From: an uncultured Coriobacteriaceae bacterium
Lineage (GTDB): Bacteria > Actinomycetota > Coriobacteriia > Coriobacteriales > Atopobiaceae
DNA: 64,000 bases
Reading direction: 5' to 3'
Assembly: GCA_902801175.1 (NCBI GenBank)
Contig: CADCHF010000001.1
Location: 1-64,000, forward strand
Of the stretch, positions 17,225 to 26,191 are shown one piece after another (the first letter of the stretch is position 1; every line of letters begins with the position of its first letter). Made by a program: the position numbers and the translations under genes. The notes beneath the pieces are model-generated. The model worked only from the letters and a program-made list of their open reading frames with translations, made no database searches and had not been told where the DNA came from.

Positions 17225-18706
17225 TTATGGCAGCTTGGCAACGAGGCCTTCGCTCACAGCAGCTGTGCCACCGAGCACATAGCCCGTCTTGATGGCAGAG
17301 AGATTTGCGATGGCAAAGCTGACATTGCTCGCGTGTGCACCGTCCGCAAGCAGCAGCACCGCCTTGTTCTTGCCACAGAGGGCCGCTCCCGCAAGCGCGT
17401 CGGGGAAATTCACCGAGGTCGCATACGCCATGTTGTTAGCACCAAGCCCATTGCCAAGCGCCCAGGTTGCGATGGTCTTTGAAGTGTCCACGGCGTAGGT
17501 GCCGTAAAGACGGGGAAGAACTGTGATTCCAGCTCCGCGCAGCTTCTGTTCGACTTCCGCGGTCACGGCCTGCGGGCCGCCCACTATGAGCACCTTTTTG
17601 ATGCCGCAGTCCCCAAGAGCATTCATCACCGTGCTCTCGAGGTCGTTTCCGTTGGTGGCCAGCAAGATAGGCCAACCCTTGGCATATGCCACTGGTGCCA
17701 CCGACAGAGCATCCTGGAAACCTTTGGTGGTCGTGATGATGGCGGTGTCGCCCCAGAGTCCTTTGCCTGCCTGTGCGAGCTCGGCAGAGGTGGCCGCCGC
17801 CGTGACGCCAGCCTTACGCTCCGGCTGAACTCCCGTTGCACTTGCAATGGCATCGAGAACACCATTGCTCACAGCAGCTTCACCGCCAGCCACAAACACC
17901 TTGCTGGGCTTAAGACTCACAAGCACCTCTCGTGCCTGGGAGGAGAGCGAGCTTCCGCTCGTGAGCACCACCGGTGCCCCATAGAGGCCGGCAAGTCCCG
18001 AAGCCGAGAGAGCATCCTTGTAGTTGTAGCCAGTTGCCACAACAACGGTTCCACCCTTTGCGCCTGACCAGCCCTTATCCACAATGGCCTTCATGGTATC
18101 AAAGCGATAGGTTCCCGAAAGGCGCACCCAGTTGACCTTGTGCGAGACAGAGCGAGTAGAGGCACCACCCGTATCAAAGTGCCAGCCCGCCTCAAACCTC
18201 ACCGCCGTGGTGGAGTAGGCGGACTCAACACGGTAGATGGTGCCATTGGAGATGGTATAGCCTGGGTTGGCCACACGCACGTAGCGAGAGGACCCACCAT
18301 AGTTGCCCTCGGCAGTACGCAGGTCGTTGCCTATGCGCTCAAGCACCGCAAAGGTGTGTCCACTGATACGCACCACGTCTCCGGTACGAATATCGTTCAC
18401 ATTGGTAAAGCGAGTGCCATCCTCGTAGCGTCTCTTGCCATACATGTACATGGAGAAGTCACAGGCATAGGCATAGCACCCATAGCTGGTCCATGTTGAG
18501 AGCTTGGGCATCTGGCTGCCGTTCCAGGTAATGCCGTTCTTCCAGCGAGCATCAGATATGAAGGCATCCGACTTGAGAAAGTACTCTGCGGCCGTCATTG
18601 CCTGTGCAGGCTTGGGAAAGAGCGCCAAAACCAGACTGGCCATGACAGAGACGAGCAGAGCCATGGCGGACAGACGAGCGGAGCGAGCGCGCTTGCAAAA
18701 TGCCAC
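17225..18706 (-). CDS. Secreted CHAP-like cysteine peptidase/amidase with cell-wall-binding repeats
   Basis: A 493-residue protein with a signal peptide (to about PKPAQA). Residues about 38-170 look like a CHAP/NlpC-P60-type domain: YGCYAYACDFSMYMYG (Cys77 or Cys82), DIRTGDVVRISGHTFAVLER (His117) and TAEGNYGG (third polar residue). Residues about 195-493 are three cell-wall-binding type 2 repeats (GYNYKDALSASGLAG; KVFVAGGEAAVS; KKVLIVGGPQAVT). It is probably a wall-targeted peptidoglycan amidase or endopeptidase. The start at 18706 is GTG, which keeps the basic n-region of the signal peptide. About 240 bases separate it from the related gene downstream. Confidence 0.82.
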   Translation of the reverse strand: MAFCKRARSARLSAMALLVSVMASLVLALFPKPAQAMTAAEYFLKSDAFISDARWKNGITWNGSQMPKLSTWTSYGCYAYACDFSMYMYGKRRYEDGTRFTNVNDIRTGDVVRISGHTFAVLERIGNDLRTAEGNYGGSSRYVRVANPGYTISNGTIYRVESAYSTTAVRFEAGWHFDTGGASTRSVSHKVNWVRLSGTYRFDTMKAIVDKGWSGAKGGTVVVATGYNYKDALSASGLAGLYGAPVVLTSGSSLSSQAREVLVSLKPSKVFVAGGEAAVSNGVLDAIASATGVQPERKAGVTAAATSAELAQAGKGLWGDTAIITTTKGFQDALSVAPVAYAKGWPILLATNGNDLESTVMNALGDCGIKKVLIVGGPQAVTAEVEQKLRGAGITVLPRLYGTYAVDTSKTIATWALGNGLGANNMAYATSVNFPDALAGAALCGKNKAVLLLADGAHASNVSFAIANLSAIKTGYVLGGTAAVSEGLVAKLP

Positions 18707-18928
18707 GGAGTCCCACTTTCAATAAAACGAGCTTAATTTGCTCGCAATATCCATAGTTAGCTTTACTTTACAGCCTTGCGCATGCAGATAAAAATTTTCT
18801 GCAAGCTCTTCATTTCAGTGAAAACGTGATGGCCGCTTGCCTATTGCCAAAGAAGTGGGTGGATGGTTTTGGCACATGCGGGTATGATTTGGACATAAGG
18901 TTTTAGGCCTTCGGAGAAAGGACTCGAT

Positions 18929-19225
18929 ATGGGCAAGAAAGCAGCCGAGGCTCTCGACATCTCTTACGATCAGTTGGCAGAGTACCTCCACGTCAACCAC
19001 GCCGTCTACATGCGCGTTGACAACTCTGTCTACTATCTCACCGACTGCAACTTTGAGGCATGGCGTGCCCAGGACACCAGCCGTCGCAACCACAAGAACC
19101 ACTTTGTGGACTGCAGCCCCCTGGTCCCCACGGTCGACGAGTTCCTTTCGCTGCCGTTCATTCACGGCAACACCATTGAGCAGGAGTTTGACCACGCTAC
19201 CTTCTACGCTTCGATCAGCGAGTAG
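18929..19225 (+). CDS. Conserved-looking small protein of unknown function
   Basis: A 98-residue soluble acidic protein starting MGKKAAEALDISYDQLAEYL, with aromatic, His- and Asp-rich segments (NHAVYMRVDNSVYYLTDCNF; NHKNHFVDCSPLVPTVDEFL). I do not recognise a family. It is a real gene: GGAGAAAGG lies about 7 bases before the ATG and a terminator follows the stop. It stands alone between convergent and divergent neighbours. Confidence 0.8.
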   Translation: MGKKAAEALDISYDQLAEYLHVNHAVYMRVDNSVYYLTDCNFEAWRAQDTSRRNHKNHFVDCSPLVPTVDEFLSLPFIHGNTIEQEFDHATFYASISE

Positions 19226-19246
19226 GTAAGCTCCGATAAACGCAGT

Positions 19247-19280
19247 CGGCGGCCCTTCGAAAGGAGGGTCGCCGTTTTTT
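19247..19280 (+). terminator. Rho-independent terminator
   Basis: An 11-bp stem with a GAAA-type loop, followed by TTTTTT at 19275-19280, 22 bases after the stop of the 98-residue protein gene. Confidence 0.88.
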
Positions 19281-19390
19281 GTTGAGGAAGAAACGCGCCT
19301 TGGGCGAGAATGCCCTCCCCCACTCGCTGAGCCAGCCCATATAGCTCCGGCAAGAAGTGAGCCGTACCGAAGCCGCAGGTCCAACCCCAT

Positions 19391-20605
19391 TTACTGGTAA
19401 TGCAGTGACTCCACCGGATCGAGCTTTGAGGCTCGACGTGCCGGATAGTACCCAAACAGCACGCCAATGCCCACGCTGATGCCCGTTGCCATTACAACCG
19501 ACTTCATGTCGATCGCCGGCACGATGGTATTGCCCTCACCACCCACGTCAAAGACGCCACCGGCCAGGCCCGTAAGCGCAAACGACCCAAAGTAGCCCAC
19601 AAGAATGCCAATGATGCCGCCCACCAAGCACAGGCAGATGGACTCAAGCAAAAACTGCATCGTGATGTCGGAGCTACGGGCACCCAGGGCCTTGCGCAGG
19701 CCAATCTCGCGGATGCGCTCGGTCACGTTCGTGAGCATCATGTTCATGATGCCTATGCCGCCTACCAGCAGCGAGATGCTTGCAACCGCAGTCATCAGCA
19801 GCTCAAACGACGCCATCGTTGAGTTGAGCTCGTCGATGACCGACTGCATCGTGTAGACGTACACGGCGTCCTCGGCGTTGTCGTCGCTGATGTTGAAGTA
19901 ATCAATGAGCGTGTCGCGGGTCTTGTCGGCAATGGTCTCCATGTTGGCACCCTCTCTTGCCAGACCCATCATGTCGTCCACACCCCAATAGCCGCTAAGA
20001 CGCGTGGCGCAGGTCGAGTAGGGCACATAGACGGTGCCGCCACTTGCCATGAGAGCCGAAGTGGCCTCGGTCACGCCCTTGATTGTGTAGCTCCCGTTGT
20101 TGATCATGACGGTCTTGCCCACGACCTCCTCGTTGGGATCGCCATAGAGCTGCTTGACCGAGTTTTGATCGAGCACCACCACGAGGTCGCCCTTGTCCTC
20201 GTTCTCGTCGGTAATAAAGGTGCCTTGCGCCATCTTGAGTCCCGACACCTTCTGATAGCTCGGAAGCACTCCCATCACGCTGGCGTCAAACTTCTTGGTC
20301 TCGTTCTTTACCTCAAAGCTCCAAAAGGACGATGCGGTCAGGCACTCGTACTCGGGCATAAGCTCCTCGAGTGCCTCGAGGTCGTCAAGGGTTACCGTGC
20401 GTCCAGGCCAGGCATAGAGCTGCACCAGACGGGCCTGGTTGAGGCCAAGCTCTCCCACAAGCGACTGCTTGACTCCGCCAATGAGCGCCGTCATTGCAAT
20501 GACGGCCGCAATGCCAATGACGATGCCAAGGATGGTGAGCAGGCTGCGGCCGCGGTTGGAGTCGAGCGCCGTTGCCGTCTCATACACAAGATCTCGGACT
20601 CTCAT
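19391..20605 (-). CDS. MacB-type ABC transporter permease
   Basis: A 404-residue permease: an N-terminal helix ([21 protein letters not shown]), a large extracytoplasmic MacB-PCD domain (about 45-270), then three helices of the FtsX-like domain ([41 protein letters not shown]; the last near [10 protein letters not shown]). The [15 protein letters not shown] motif is the FtsX/MacB coupling segment. The ATG overlaps the ATPase stop by 4 bases (ATGA). Together with the ATPase and the adaptor it forms a three-gene MacAB-like export system, which in Gram-positives exports peptides or antimicrobials. Confidence 0.93.
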   Translation of the reverse strand: MRVRDLVYETATALDSNRGRSLLTILGIVIGIAAVIAMTALIGGVKQSLVGELGLNQARLVQLYAWPGRTVTLDDLEALEELMPEYECLTASSFWSFEVKNETKKFDASVMGVLPSYQKVSGLKMAQGTFITDENEDKGDLVVVLDQNSVKQLYGDPNEEVVGKTVMINNGSYTIKGVTEATSALMASGGTVYVPYSTCATRLSGYWGVDDMMGLAREGANMETIADKTRDTLIDYFNISDDNAEDAVYVYTMQSVIDELNSTMASFELLMTAVASISLLVGGIGIMNMMLTNVTERIREIGLRKALGARSSDITMQFLLESICLCLVGGIIGILVGYFGSFALTGLAGGVFDVGGEGNTIVPAIDMKSVVMATGISVGIGVLFGYYPARRASKLDPVESLHYQ

Positions 20606-21330
20606 GTGTTGCTCCTTGTGGTTGGGTCGGCAGCAATCAGCGCACGTTCCTGCTCGTCGGTCAAAAGCTTTCCGTCGCGGATGTGCACCGTTCGGTCGGC
20701 AACATTGGCAACGTCAGGGTCATGGGTGATGAGCACGATGGTCTTGCCCTCGTCACAGAGTCGCCTAAAGGTCTTGAGGACCATCTCGCCGGTTGCGGAG
20801 TCAAGGTTGCCTGTGGGCTCGTCGGCCAATATCACCGCAGGGTCGTTTACCAGCGCTCGGGCAATGGCCACACGCTGCATCTGGCCACCCGAAAGCTCGT
20901 TTGAGCGGTGGTCGTAGTACTCGACCGGTAGCGACACCGCTTGCAGCGCCTTGACGGCTCGTGCCTCGCGCTCGCTTACCGGGCAGTCGGAGTAGATTAG
21001 CGGCAGCATCACGTTGCGCATCACGGTTGCGCGTGGCAACAGGTTGAACGACTGAAAGACAAAGCCCAGGCGCATGGCGCGCAGCTCGGCCAGCTCGTCG
21101 TCGTTCAACGTTGAGACATCCACACCCTCGAGCAGATAGGTACCAGACGTGGGGGTATCGAGGCAGCCGAGCATGTTCATCAGCGTCGACTTGCCCGAGC
21201 CAGAAGGCCCCATGATGCAGAGAAACTCTCCGTGCTCCACAGTGAGCGATACGTTCTTAAGAGCGTGCACATAGCCCGCGGCCGACTCGTATACACGATG
21301 AACGCCGCGTACCTCAATAACGGGTGCCAT
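20602..21330 (-). CDS. MacB-type ABC transporter ATP-binding protein
   Basis: A 242-residue ATPase of the LolD/MacB/FtsE type. Walker [11 protein letters not shown]-loop [14 protein letters not shown], signature [15 protein letters not shown], Walker [13 protein letters not shown] and the switch His in [10 protein letters not shown] are intact. It powers the permease encoded next; the two genes overlap by ATGA. The adaptor gene ends 2 bases upstream, so the three genes are one operon in the order adaptor, ATPase, permease. Confidence 0.96.
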   Translation of the reverse strand: MAPVIEVRGVHRVYESAAGYVHALKNVSLTVEHGEFLCIMGPSGSGKSTLMNMLGCLDTPTSGTYLLEGVDVSTLNDDELAELRAMRLGFVFQSFNLLPRATVMRNVMLPLIYSDCPVSEREARAVKALQAVSLPVEYYDHRSNELSGGQMQRVAIARALVNDPAVILADEPTGNLDSATGEMVLKTFRRLCDEGKTIVLITHDPDVANVADRTVHIRDGKLLTDEQERALIAADPTTRSNT

Positions 21331-21332
21331 AG

Positions 21333-23075
21333 CTAGCCCGCAAACTCTTCGTCGACAAACTCGTCCTCGGCCGCGCCAAAGCCACCGCCCACAAGGACGC
21401 TCTCGCCCTCCTCGAGTCCACTGGTGATCACGACCTGCGAGGAGTTGCGCTCGCCAAGGGCCACCGTGCGTGTCTCGGTCTCCATGGTCTCCTCGTCAAG
21501 CACCACCTCGACGGTCGCAGACCCCGCGCCGTCCTCGGTCACAGCACCAAGCGGCACCATGAGGGCATCGGGAATGTCAACGGTGTAGATCTTGACCTGG
21601 GCAGTCATGCCAGGACGCAGCCTGTCATCGGGCTGGTCGATGACCAGTCCCACATGGAAGGTCACGATACCGCCGCCACCGCCTGCATTAGCACCTTCGC
21701 TCGAGCCGGAGGCCACCGTGGCCACCTCGACTACGCGCGCGTCAATCTCAACGTCGGGCACGGCCGAGAAGGTCACCGTGGCATGCTGGCCTTGCTTGAC
21801 GCTGAGGATGTCAATCTCGTTGACCTCGATGTCGATGGCCATCTTGTTGACGTCAGAGATCTGCACGATGGCGCCGCTAGCGGTTCCACCTGCCGCACCG
21901 GCGGCGGAACCAATCGCCTCGCCAACCTTGCCGCCCACAGCCACAACGTTGCCCGAGATGGGCGCCTTAACGATGCGCTTCTCGGCATTCTTGACAGTCT
22001 CGTCGTAGGCCTCGTTGGCCTTCTTGAGCGCTGTGTTGGCGCTTGTTACCGCATCTTGGGCGCTCTCGATGGCAGCGACGAGCGAGATGTCGTCGGGAGC
22101 CTCGGGATAGGTCGGCTCGGCGCCAGCGGGCTGGGGCTCCTCGCCCACGCCTGCAAGTGCATCGAGGTAAGCCTTGTAGGCCGCCGTGTCCGCAATGAAC
22201 TGCTGCTCGGCAGCCAGCCAATCGGTGTAGGCCTTCTTCTGTTGGTCGTACTCGTCCTTGGCCTTCCTGTAGGAGGCATCATCGGGATAGTCGCTCCTTA
22301 CCGGCTCGGTTGGGTTGGTGGGCTCCATGCCAGGATCTTGAGGCTCGCCACAGGCAAGGGACTCCGCGGCATCCTTGCGTGCCTGCCAAGAGGCGTGGAG
22401 CCTACTGTAGTTGTTCGAGAGGTACTCCCATTCGCTGTGTGCCTCGTTGGCTTCGTTCCACGCCTCGTTATACCTGCTCCAGGCATCGTCACGCGAAGCC
22501 TGGGCCTGGCTCACGCCGTTTTGCGCCGAGGCAACTCCCTGCTGGGCGGTCTGCACGTCCTGCGCCGCATCGCGAATTGCCTTGTCAAGGCTGTCGTTCT
22601 TGAGGCTAAAGAGGACGTCGCCCTCGTTTACCTGCTGTCCCTCGATAACCGAGATGCTCTCGATAACACCATCGACCTCGGGCGTCACCATTACCGTGCT
22701 GCCCGCCTTGAGGGCACCAGACGACGAGATGACGCTTTGGAACGACCCGCGCTCGACCACGGCGACTTCGGGAACGTATTCCTCCTCGGGCTCGTTGCCC
22801 TTGAGCAGCGAGCGTCCAAAGAGAACCGCGGCGATACCGCCCGCTATTGCGCAGGCAATGATGATCTTGTTGCGACGCTTGCGCTTGCGCTGCTTGCGCC
22901 TGTTCTCAAGCTCCCGAATGGCCTGTTGGGCCCCATCATCGTCTTGCGACACAGCCAGAGCCGACTCTGTACCAATCACCTCAAGCGGCTGCAGCGAGTC
23001 TGTTGCCATGCGCTCGAACGATCCGGTATCGGCAAGATCTGCATTGTTCATCGTGACAGTGTTGTCGTCTGCCAT
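21333..23075 (-). CDS. MacA/HlyD-type efflux adaptor
   Basis: A 580-residue membrane-fusion adaptor. Residues 1-70 are an acidic cytoplasmic start plus a basic stretch (RRKQRKRKRRNK), then one helix (IIACAIAGGIAAVLFG). The lipoyl half (FQSVISSSGALKAGSTVMVTPEVDGV) leads into a long coiled-coil hairpin, the second lipoyl half (VKAPISGNVVAVGGKVGE) and the beta-barrel (VTFSAVPDVEIDARVVEVA). The hairpin carries an unusual Pro/Tyr/Glu-rich insert (about residues 245-330). It would link the MacB-like pump to the cell wall in a monoderm. The ATG at 23075 has only a weak ribosome site; M9 is an alternative. Confidence 0.92.
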   Translation of the reverse strand: MADDNTVTMNNADLADTGSFERMATDSLQPLEVIGTESALAVSQDDDGAQQAIRELENRRKQRKRKRRNKIIIACAIAGGIAAVLFGRSLLKGNEPEEEYVPEVAVVERGSFQSVISSSGALKAGSTVMVTPEVDGVIESISVIEGQQVNEGDVLFSLKNDSLDKAIRDAAQDVQTAQQGVASAQNGVSQAQASRDDAWSRYNEAWNEANEAHSEWEYLSNNYSRLHASWQARKDAAESLACGEPQDPGMEPTNPTEPVRSDYPDDASYRKAKDEYDQQKKAYTDWLAAEQQFIADTAAYKAYLDALAGVGEEPQPAGAEPTYPEAPDDISLVAAIESAQDAVTSANTALKKANEAYDETVKNAEKRIVKAPISGNVVAVGGKVGEAIGSAAGAAGGTASGAIVQISDVNKMAIDIEVNEIDILSVKQGQHATVTFSAVPDVEIDARVVEVATVASGSSEGANAGGGGGIVTFHVGLVIDQPDDRLRPGMTAQVKIYTVDIPDALMVPLGAVTEDGAGSATVEVVLDEETMETETRTVALGERNSSQVVITSGLEEGESVLVGGGFGAAEDEFVDEEFAG

Positions 23076-23263
23076 TATGGGTGCCCCACTTCTGCGTTTA
23101 AGGGTCGTTTTGAGACATCGATAGTATAGGCATCATCAGAATTGATTGCTCTCGGTATTGCGACTTAGCTTAGCGTACGCGAGAGAAGACTCATAAAAAA
23201 CATGCGCCGTAAGCGGCCTCGCACAGCTTGTCCGCCAGGGTTCAACTGCGCTGTGACGCGCAT

Positions 23264-23300
23264 AAAAAGCACGGGGCCGGCCCGCATGGGCCGACCCCGT
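23264..23300 (-). terminator. Rho-independent terminator of the hydrogenase gene
   Basis: A 13-bp GC-rich stem (23271-23283 with 23288-23300) with a 4-base loop; on the minus strand it is followed by GCTTTTT. It lies 26 bases past the hydrogenase stop. Confidence 0.9.
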
Positions 23301-23326
23301 CGGCACTTGATCTGACGGTCAAGCTC

Positions 23327-24922
23327 TTACTCGCTCGACTCTTCGGCCTTTACGCCATCCTCCTCGCGCTCGAGCTGATGAATTAGCGAACGGAACTCGT
23401 TGTCGGTGGCAATCTGATGAGGAGAGCGCTTTGCATAGCGCTCGACAGCCATCTGCGACTTGCGGATGGGCTGGAGCGTACCAGCGCCGGCCACGCAGCC
23501 ACCGGGGCAGGCCATGCCCTCGAGCAGGTACTTGGGGTACTTGCCCTTGCTGGCCATCTGGATCATCTTGCGGCAGTCGTTGAGGCCCTCGGCGCCGTAC
23601 ACCTTCACCTCGAGGTCGGGACGCTTCTCCTTGATGACGTTGACCACGGCCGCAGCCACGCCGCCCGCAACAGCAAAACGACGACCGTCGGCGCTTGCCA
23701 CGGCAAAGTCGGAGTTCTTGTCGTCCTCGAGCTTGAGGTAGTCGATCTCCTTTGCCGCCATCATGCCAGCCATCTCCTCAAAGGTGAGGACGAAGTCGAC
23801 CTCGGAGCGCACGCTCTTGCGCATGGCCTCGAGCTTCTTTGCCGAGCACGGTCCCACAAAGACGATCTTGGCGTTGGGATGCTGCGAGCGAATCATGCGA
23901 GCCGTAAGTACCATGGGCGTAAGGGCCATCGAGATGCAATCCGCCTGCTTGGGGAACTCCATCTTTGCCATGACCGACCAGGCCGGGCAGCAAGAGGTGC
24001 CCATGAAGGGAAGATCACCGTCGACGACTTCCTCAAGGAAGTCCTCCGCCTCCTCGACTGCGCATAGGTCGGCGCCAATGGCAACCTCCTCAACACCGGC
24101 AAAGCCAAGCTGCTTGAAGGCCTCGCGAAGCTTGCCCACGTTGCCCTGGCCACCAAACTGTCCCACGAAAGCGGGGGCAACCGCAGCAATGACCTCGTCG
24201 CCACTCAAAACCGACCAGATGACCTGGGCAATCTGGCTCTTGTCGGCAATGGCACCAAACGGGCAGTTGATGAGGCACTGGCCGCAGCTCACGCACTTCT
24301 CGTAGTTAATCTCGGCACGGCCGTGCTCGTCGGAGCCGATGGCCTTCATGCCACAGGCCTCAGCGCAGGGACGCACGTGATGATGAACGGCATGGTAGGG
24401 GCACACCTGAGCGCAACGGCCGCAGCCAATGCACTTCTCGTGGTCAATGAAGGCCCTCTTGTGCTTAAAGCTGATGGCTCCCTTTGGACAGATCTCGCGG
24501 CACGGGTGAGCGAGGCAGCCCTGGCAGGCACTCGACACGCGATAGACGTTGTCCTCGCACGCATTGCACGCAAACTTGATTACGTTGATCAGAGGCGGCT
24601 CATAGTAGGCAAGGCCGGCGCCTTCGGCCTGGCTGATGCCGGCGGAAATGCGCGAACGGCTGTCGGCACCGTGCTGCGAGAGTCCCATGGCAAGGCGGAT
24701 GCGCTCGCCAATGATTGCGCGCTCGAGAAAGACGCTCTCGCGATAGGTGGCAACGTCGCCCGGAAGAATCTTGTAGGGCAGCTCATCGAACTTGTCATCG
24801 ATCTCGGCATCGCTCCACTCTGGATGCTCACCGATTGAATACATGATCTTTGCGACCTCGCAGAAAACGTCCCTGCGAATGTCAGTCAGGTTGGTATAGA
24901 CGCCACGCATGGTATCTGCCAT
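23327..24922 (-). CDS. [FeFe] hydrogenase, probable group B type
   Basis: A 531-residue iron-only hydrogenase. The N-terminal half carries Cys clusters for several [4Fe-4S] centres, including CIGCGRCAQVCP (from 164) and CVSCGQCLINCP (from 210), plus an unusual earlier set (CNACEDN, CQGCLAHPC). The H-cluster domain has L1 TSCCPAW (Cys311, Cys312), L2 GPCSAKK (Cys359) and L3 EGMACPGGC (Cys472, Cys476); these are the active-site ligands. TSCCPAW and the early Cys set point to group B rather than the classical group A. Soluble and monomeric; physiological partner probably ferredoxin. No maturases (HydE/F/G) are in the window. It is monocistronic with GAGAGGA before the ATG. Confidence 0.92.
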   Translation of the reverse strand: MADTMRGVYTNLTDIRRDVFCEVAKIMYSIGEHPEWSDAEIDDKFDELPYKILPGDVATYRESVFLERAIIGERIRLAMGLSQHGADSRSRISAGISQAEGAGLAYYEPPLINVIKFACNACEDNVYRVSSACQGCLAHPCREICPKGAISFKHKRAFIDHEKCIGCGRCAQVCPYHAVHHHVRPCAEACGMKAIGSDEHGRAEINYEKCVSCGQCLINCPFGAIADKSQIAQVIWSVLSGDEVIAAVAPAFVGQFGGQGNVGKLREAFKQLGFAGVEEVAIGADLCAVEEAEDFLEEVVDGDLPFMGTSCCPAWSVMAKMEFPKQADCISMALTPMVLTARMIRSQHPNAKIVFVGPCSAKKLEAMRKSVRSEVDFVLTFEEMAGMMAAKEIDYLKLEDDKNSDFAVASADGRRFAVAGGVAAAVVNVIKEKRPDLEVKVYGAEGLNDCRKMIQMASKGKYPKYLLEGMACPGGCVAGAGTLQPIRKSQMAVERYAKRSPHQIATDNEFRSLIHQLEREEDGVKAEESSE

Positions 24923-25099
24923 GGTGCACTCCTCTCACGAAGTCCCCTTCGTTTTAGTATGCATGGATTGGCCATTCGTTGCATCAAAAACAATTTGGTC
25001 AGCTCGCGAACGGCCTGTTGAGTTCTAAAGGGAGTTCAAAATGACCAGAAATGCAACACAAAGAACTCGTAGACAGCTGAGCAGCAGAAACAGTGCCAT

Positions 25100-25212
25100 T
25101 CCGTCCATTGGGGACGGTTCCTTTTGGACGGTTTCTGGCCCGACCAGACAGAAGACCCGACTCCGTGTCTGGCGCCAGACGCGGAATCGGGTACGGTGTC
25201 CGGTCAGGCCGT
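25100..25212. repeat. Long imperfect hairpin element with GGGGACGGTTCC motif
   Basis: An inner 17-bp stem (25156-25172 with 25175-25191, two mismatches) extends through an interrupted outer stem to about 25137-25210. Just upstream is GGGGACGGTTCCTTTTGGAC at about 25119-25138. Such 'GGGGACGG' palindromes are widespread intergenic repeats. It lies downstream of the pseudouridine synthase gene and could end its transcript. Confidence 0.6.
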
Positions 25213-25217
25213 GCGAA

Positions 25218-26123
25218 CTAGGGTCGTTCGAAACCCATGCGCGCAAAGCGCTCGGGCCACTGGGTTTCCAGCTCTATCGTCTCGCCAGTAAGGGGATGCA
25301 CCACACGCTCCTGCCATGCGTGAAGCATGAGGCCCTCGCCACAGCGCCGCCCACCATAGAGCGTGTCACCAACAATGGGATGTCCCGCATGTGCCAGATG
25401 CACGCGAATCTGATGGCGCCTGCCAGTTTGCAGTTCAGCCTGCAGAAGCGTCTTGCCATGCTGCCGAGAAAGCACACGCACAAGTGTGACAGAGGGCTTT
25501 CCGCCCCTTCCGACCCGCATCCGCTGGGCATCATGACGGTCTCGTCCAATAGGCCAATCGAGCCTGAGGAGCTCACCATCACGTGGCCAAGAAGTCCCCT
25601 CCACAACAGCTAGGTAGCGCTTACGCATGTCGTGTCCTGCCACCTGCGCGTCAAGTGCCGGTTGGAACTCGCGTGTAAGGGAAAAGAGCACGAGGCCAGA
25701 GGTACCAACGTCGAGTCGCTGAACCGCCTGTGCTGTAGCTGTAGTCCCCATGCGCAAAAGTAGCGCCTGCACACGCGCAGTGAGGGTGTCGGGTCCGGTG
25801 CCGTCGGAATGCACAAGAATGCCCGCTGGCTTATCAACGGCCATCAGCAGCCGGTCCTGGTAGATGACCTGCACGGGACCGTCGCTCGCGGTCGTTTGCT
25901 CTTCTGCCATAAAGATAAGCTCAAGATCATCACTGGGGAGAAGCTCATCGGAGCCCAAAAGCACCACCCCTTGGCGCCTCAGTCCACCACGGGCGAGCAC
26001 TTTGCGAGTCTGTTCCTTTGAGGCGAGCAGCTGCTGCAGAAGCTCCCTTGCGGGCATGGCGGAACGGACACGCAGCACAACCGCGCCATTACGCACCTCC
26101 TGAACGTCCCAGTTACGCTGCAT
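25218..26123 (-). CDS. RluA-family pseudouridine synthase
   Basis: A 301-residue enzyme with an S4-like N-terminal region and the RluA catalytic core: VDKPAGILVHSDG, then AVQRLDVGTSGLVLFS with the catalytic Asp (RLD, Gln replacing the usual His), KRYLAVVEG, and ELQTGRRHQIRVHLAHAGHPIVGDTLYGG. It converts uridine to pseudouridine in rRNA or tRNA; the target (RluD-, RluC- or YlyB-like) cannot be told. The ATG at 26123 is used; a GTG at 26141 would add six residues. Confidence 0.92.
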   Translation of the reverse strand: MQRNWDVQEVRNGAVVLRVRSAMPARELLQQLLASKEQTRKVLARGGLRRQGVVLLGSDELLPSDDLELIFMAEEQTTASDGPVQVIYQDRLLMAVDKPAGILVHSDGTGPDTLTARVQALLLRMGTTATAQAVQRLDVGTSGLVLFSLTREFQPALDAQVAGHDMRKRYLAVVEGTSWPRDGELLRLDWPIGRDRHDAQRMRVGRGGKPSVTLVRVLSRQHGKTLLQAELQTGRRHQIRVHLAHAGHPIVGDTLYGGRRCGEGLMLHAWQERVVHPLTGETIELETQWPERFARMGFERP

Positions 26124-26191
26124 CTCTCCCCCAAAACTCACTGGCTTGCCAAACCATAGCCAAACCCACTAAACAAGCAGGTATGCAGGCC

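Noticed and set aside
21654-23129. A long plus-strand open frame of about 490 codons
   Set aside because: Antisense to the MacA-like adaptor gene, whose domains are clear; the reverse reading is Leu/Arg/Gly-rich with no motif or ribosome site.
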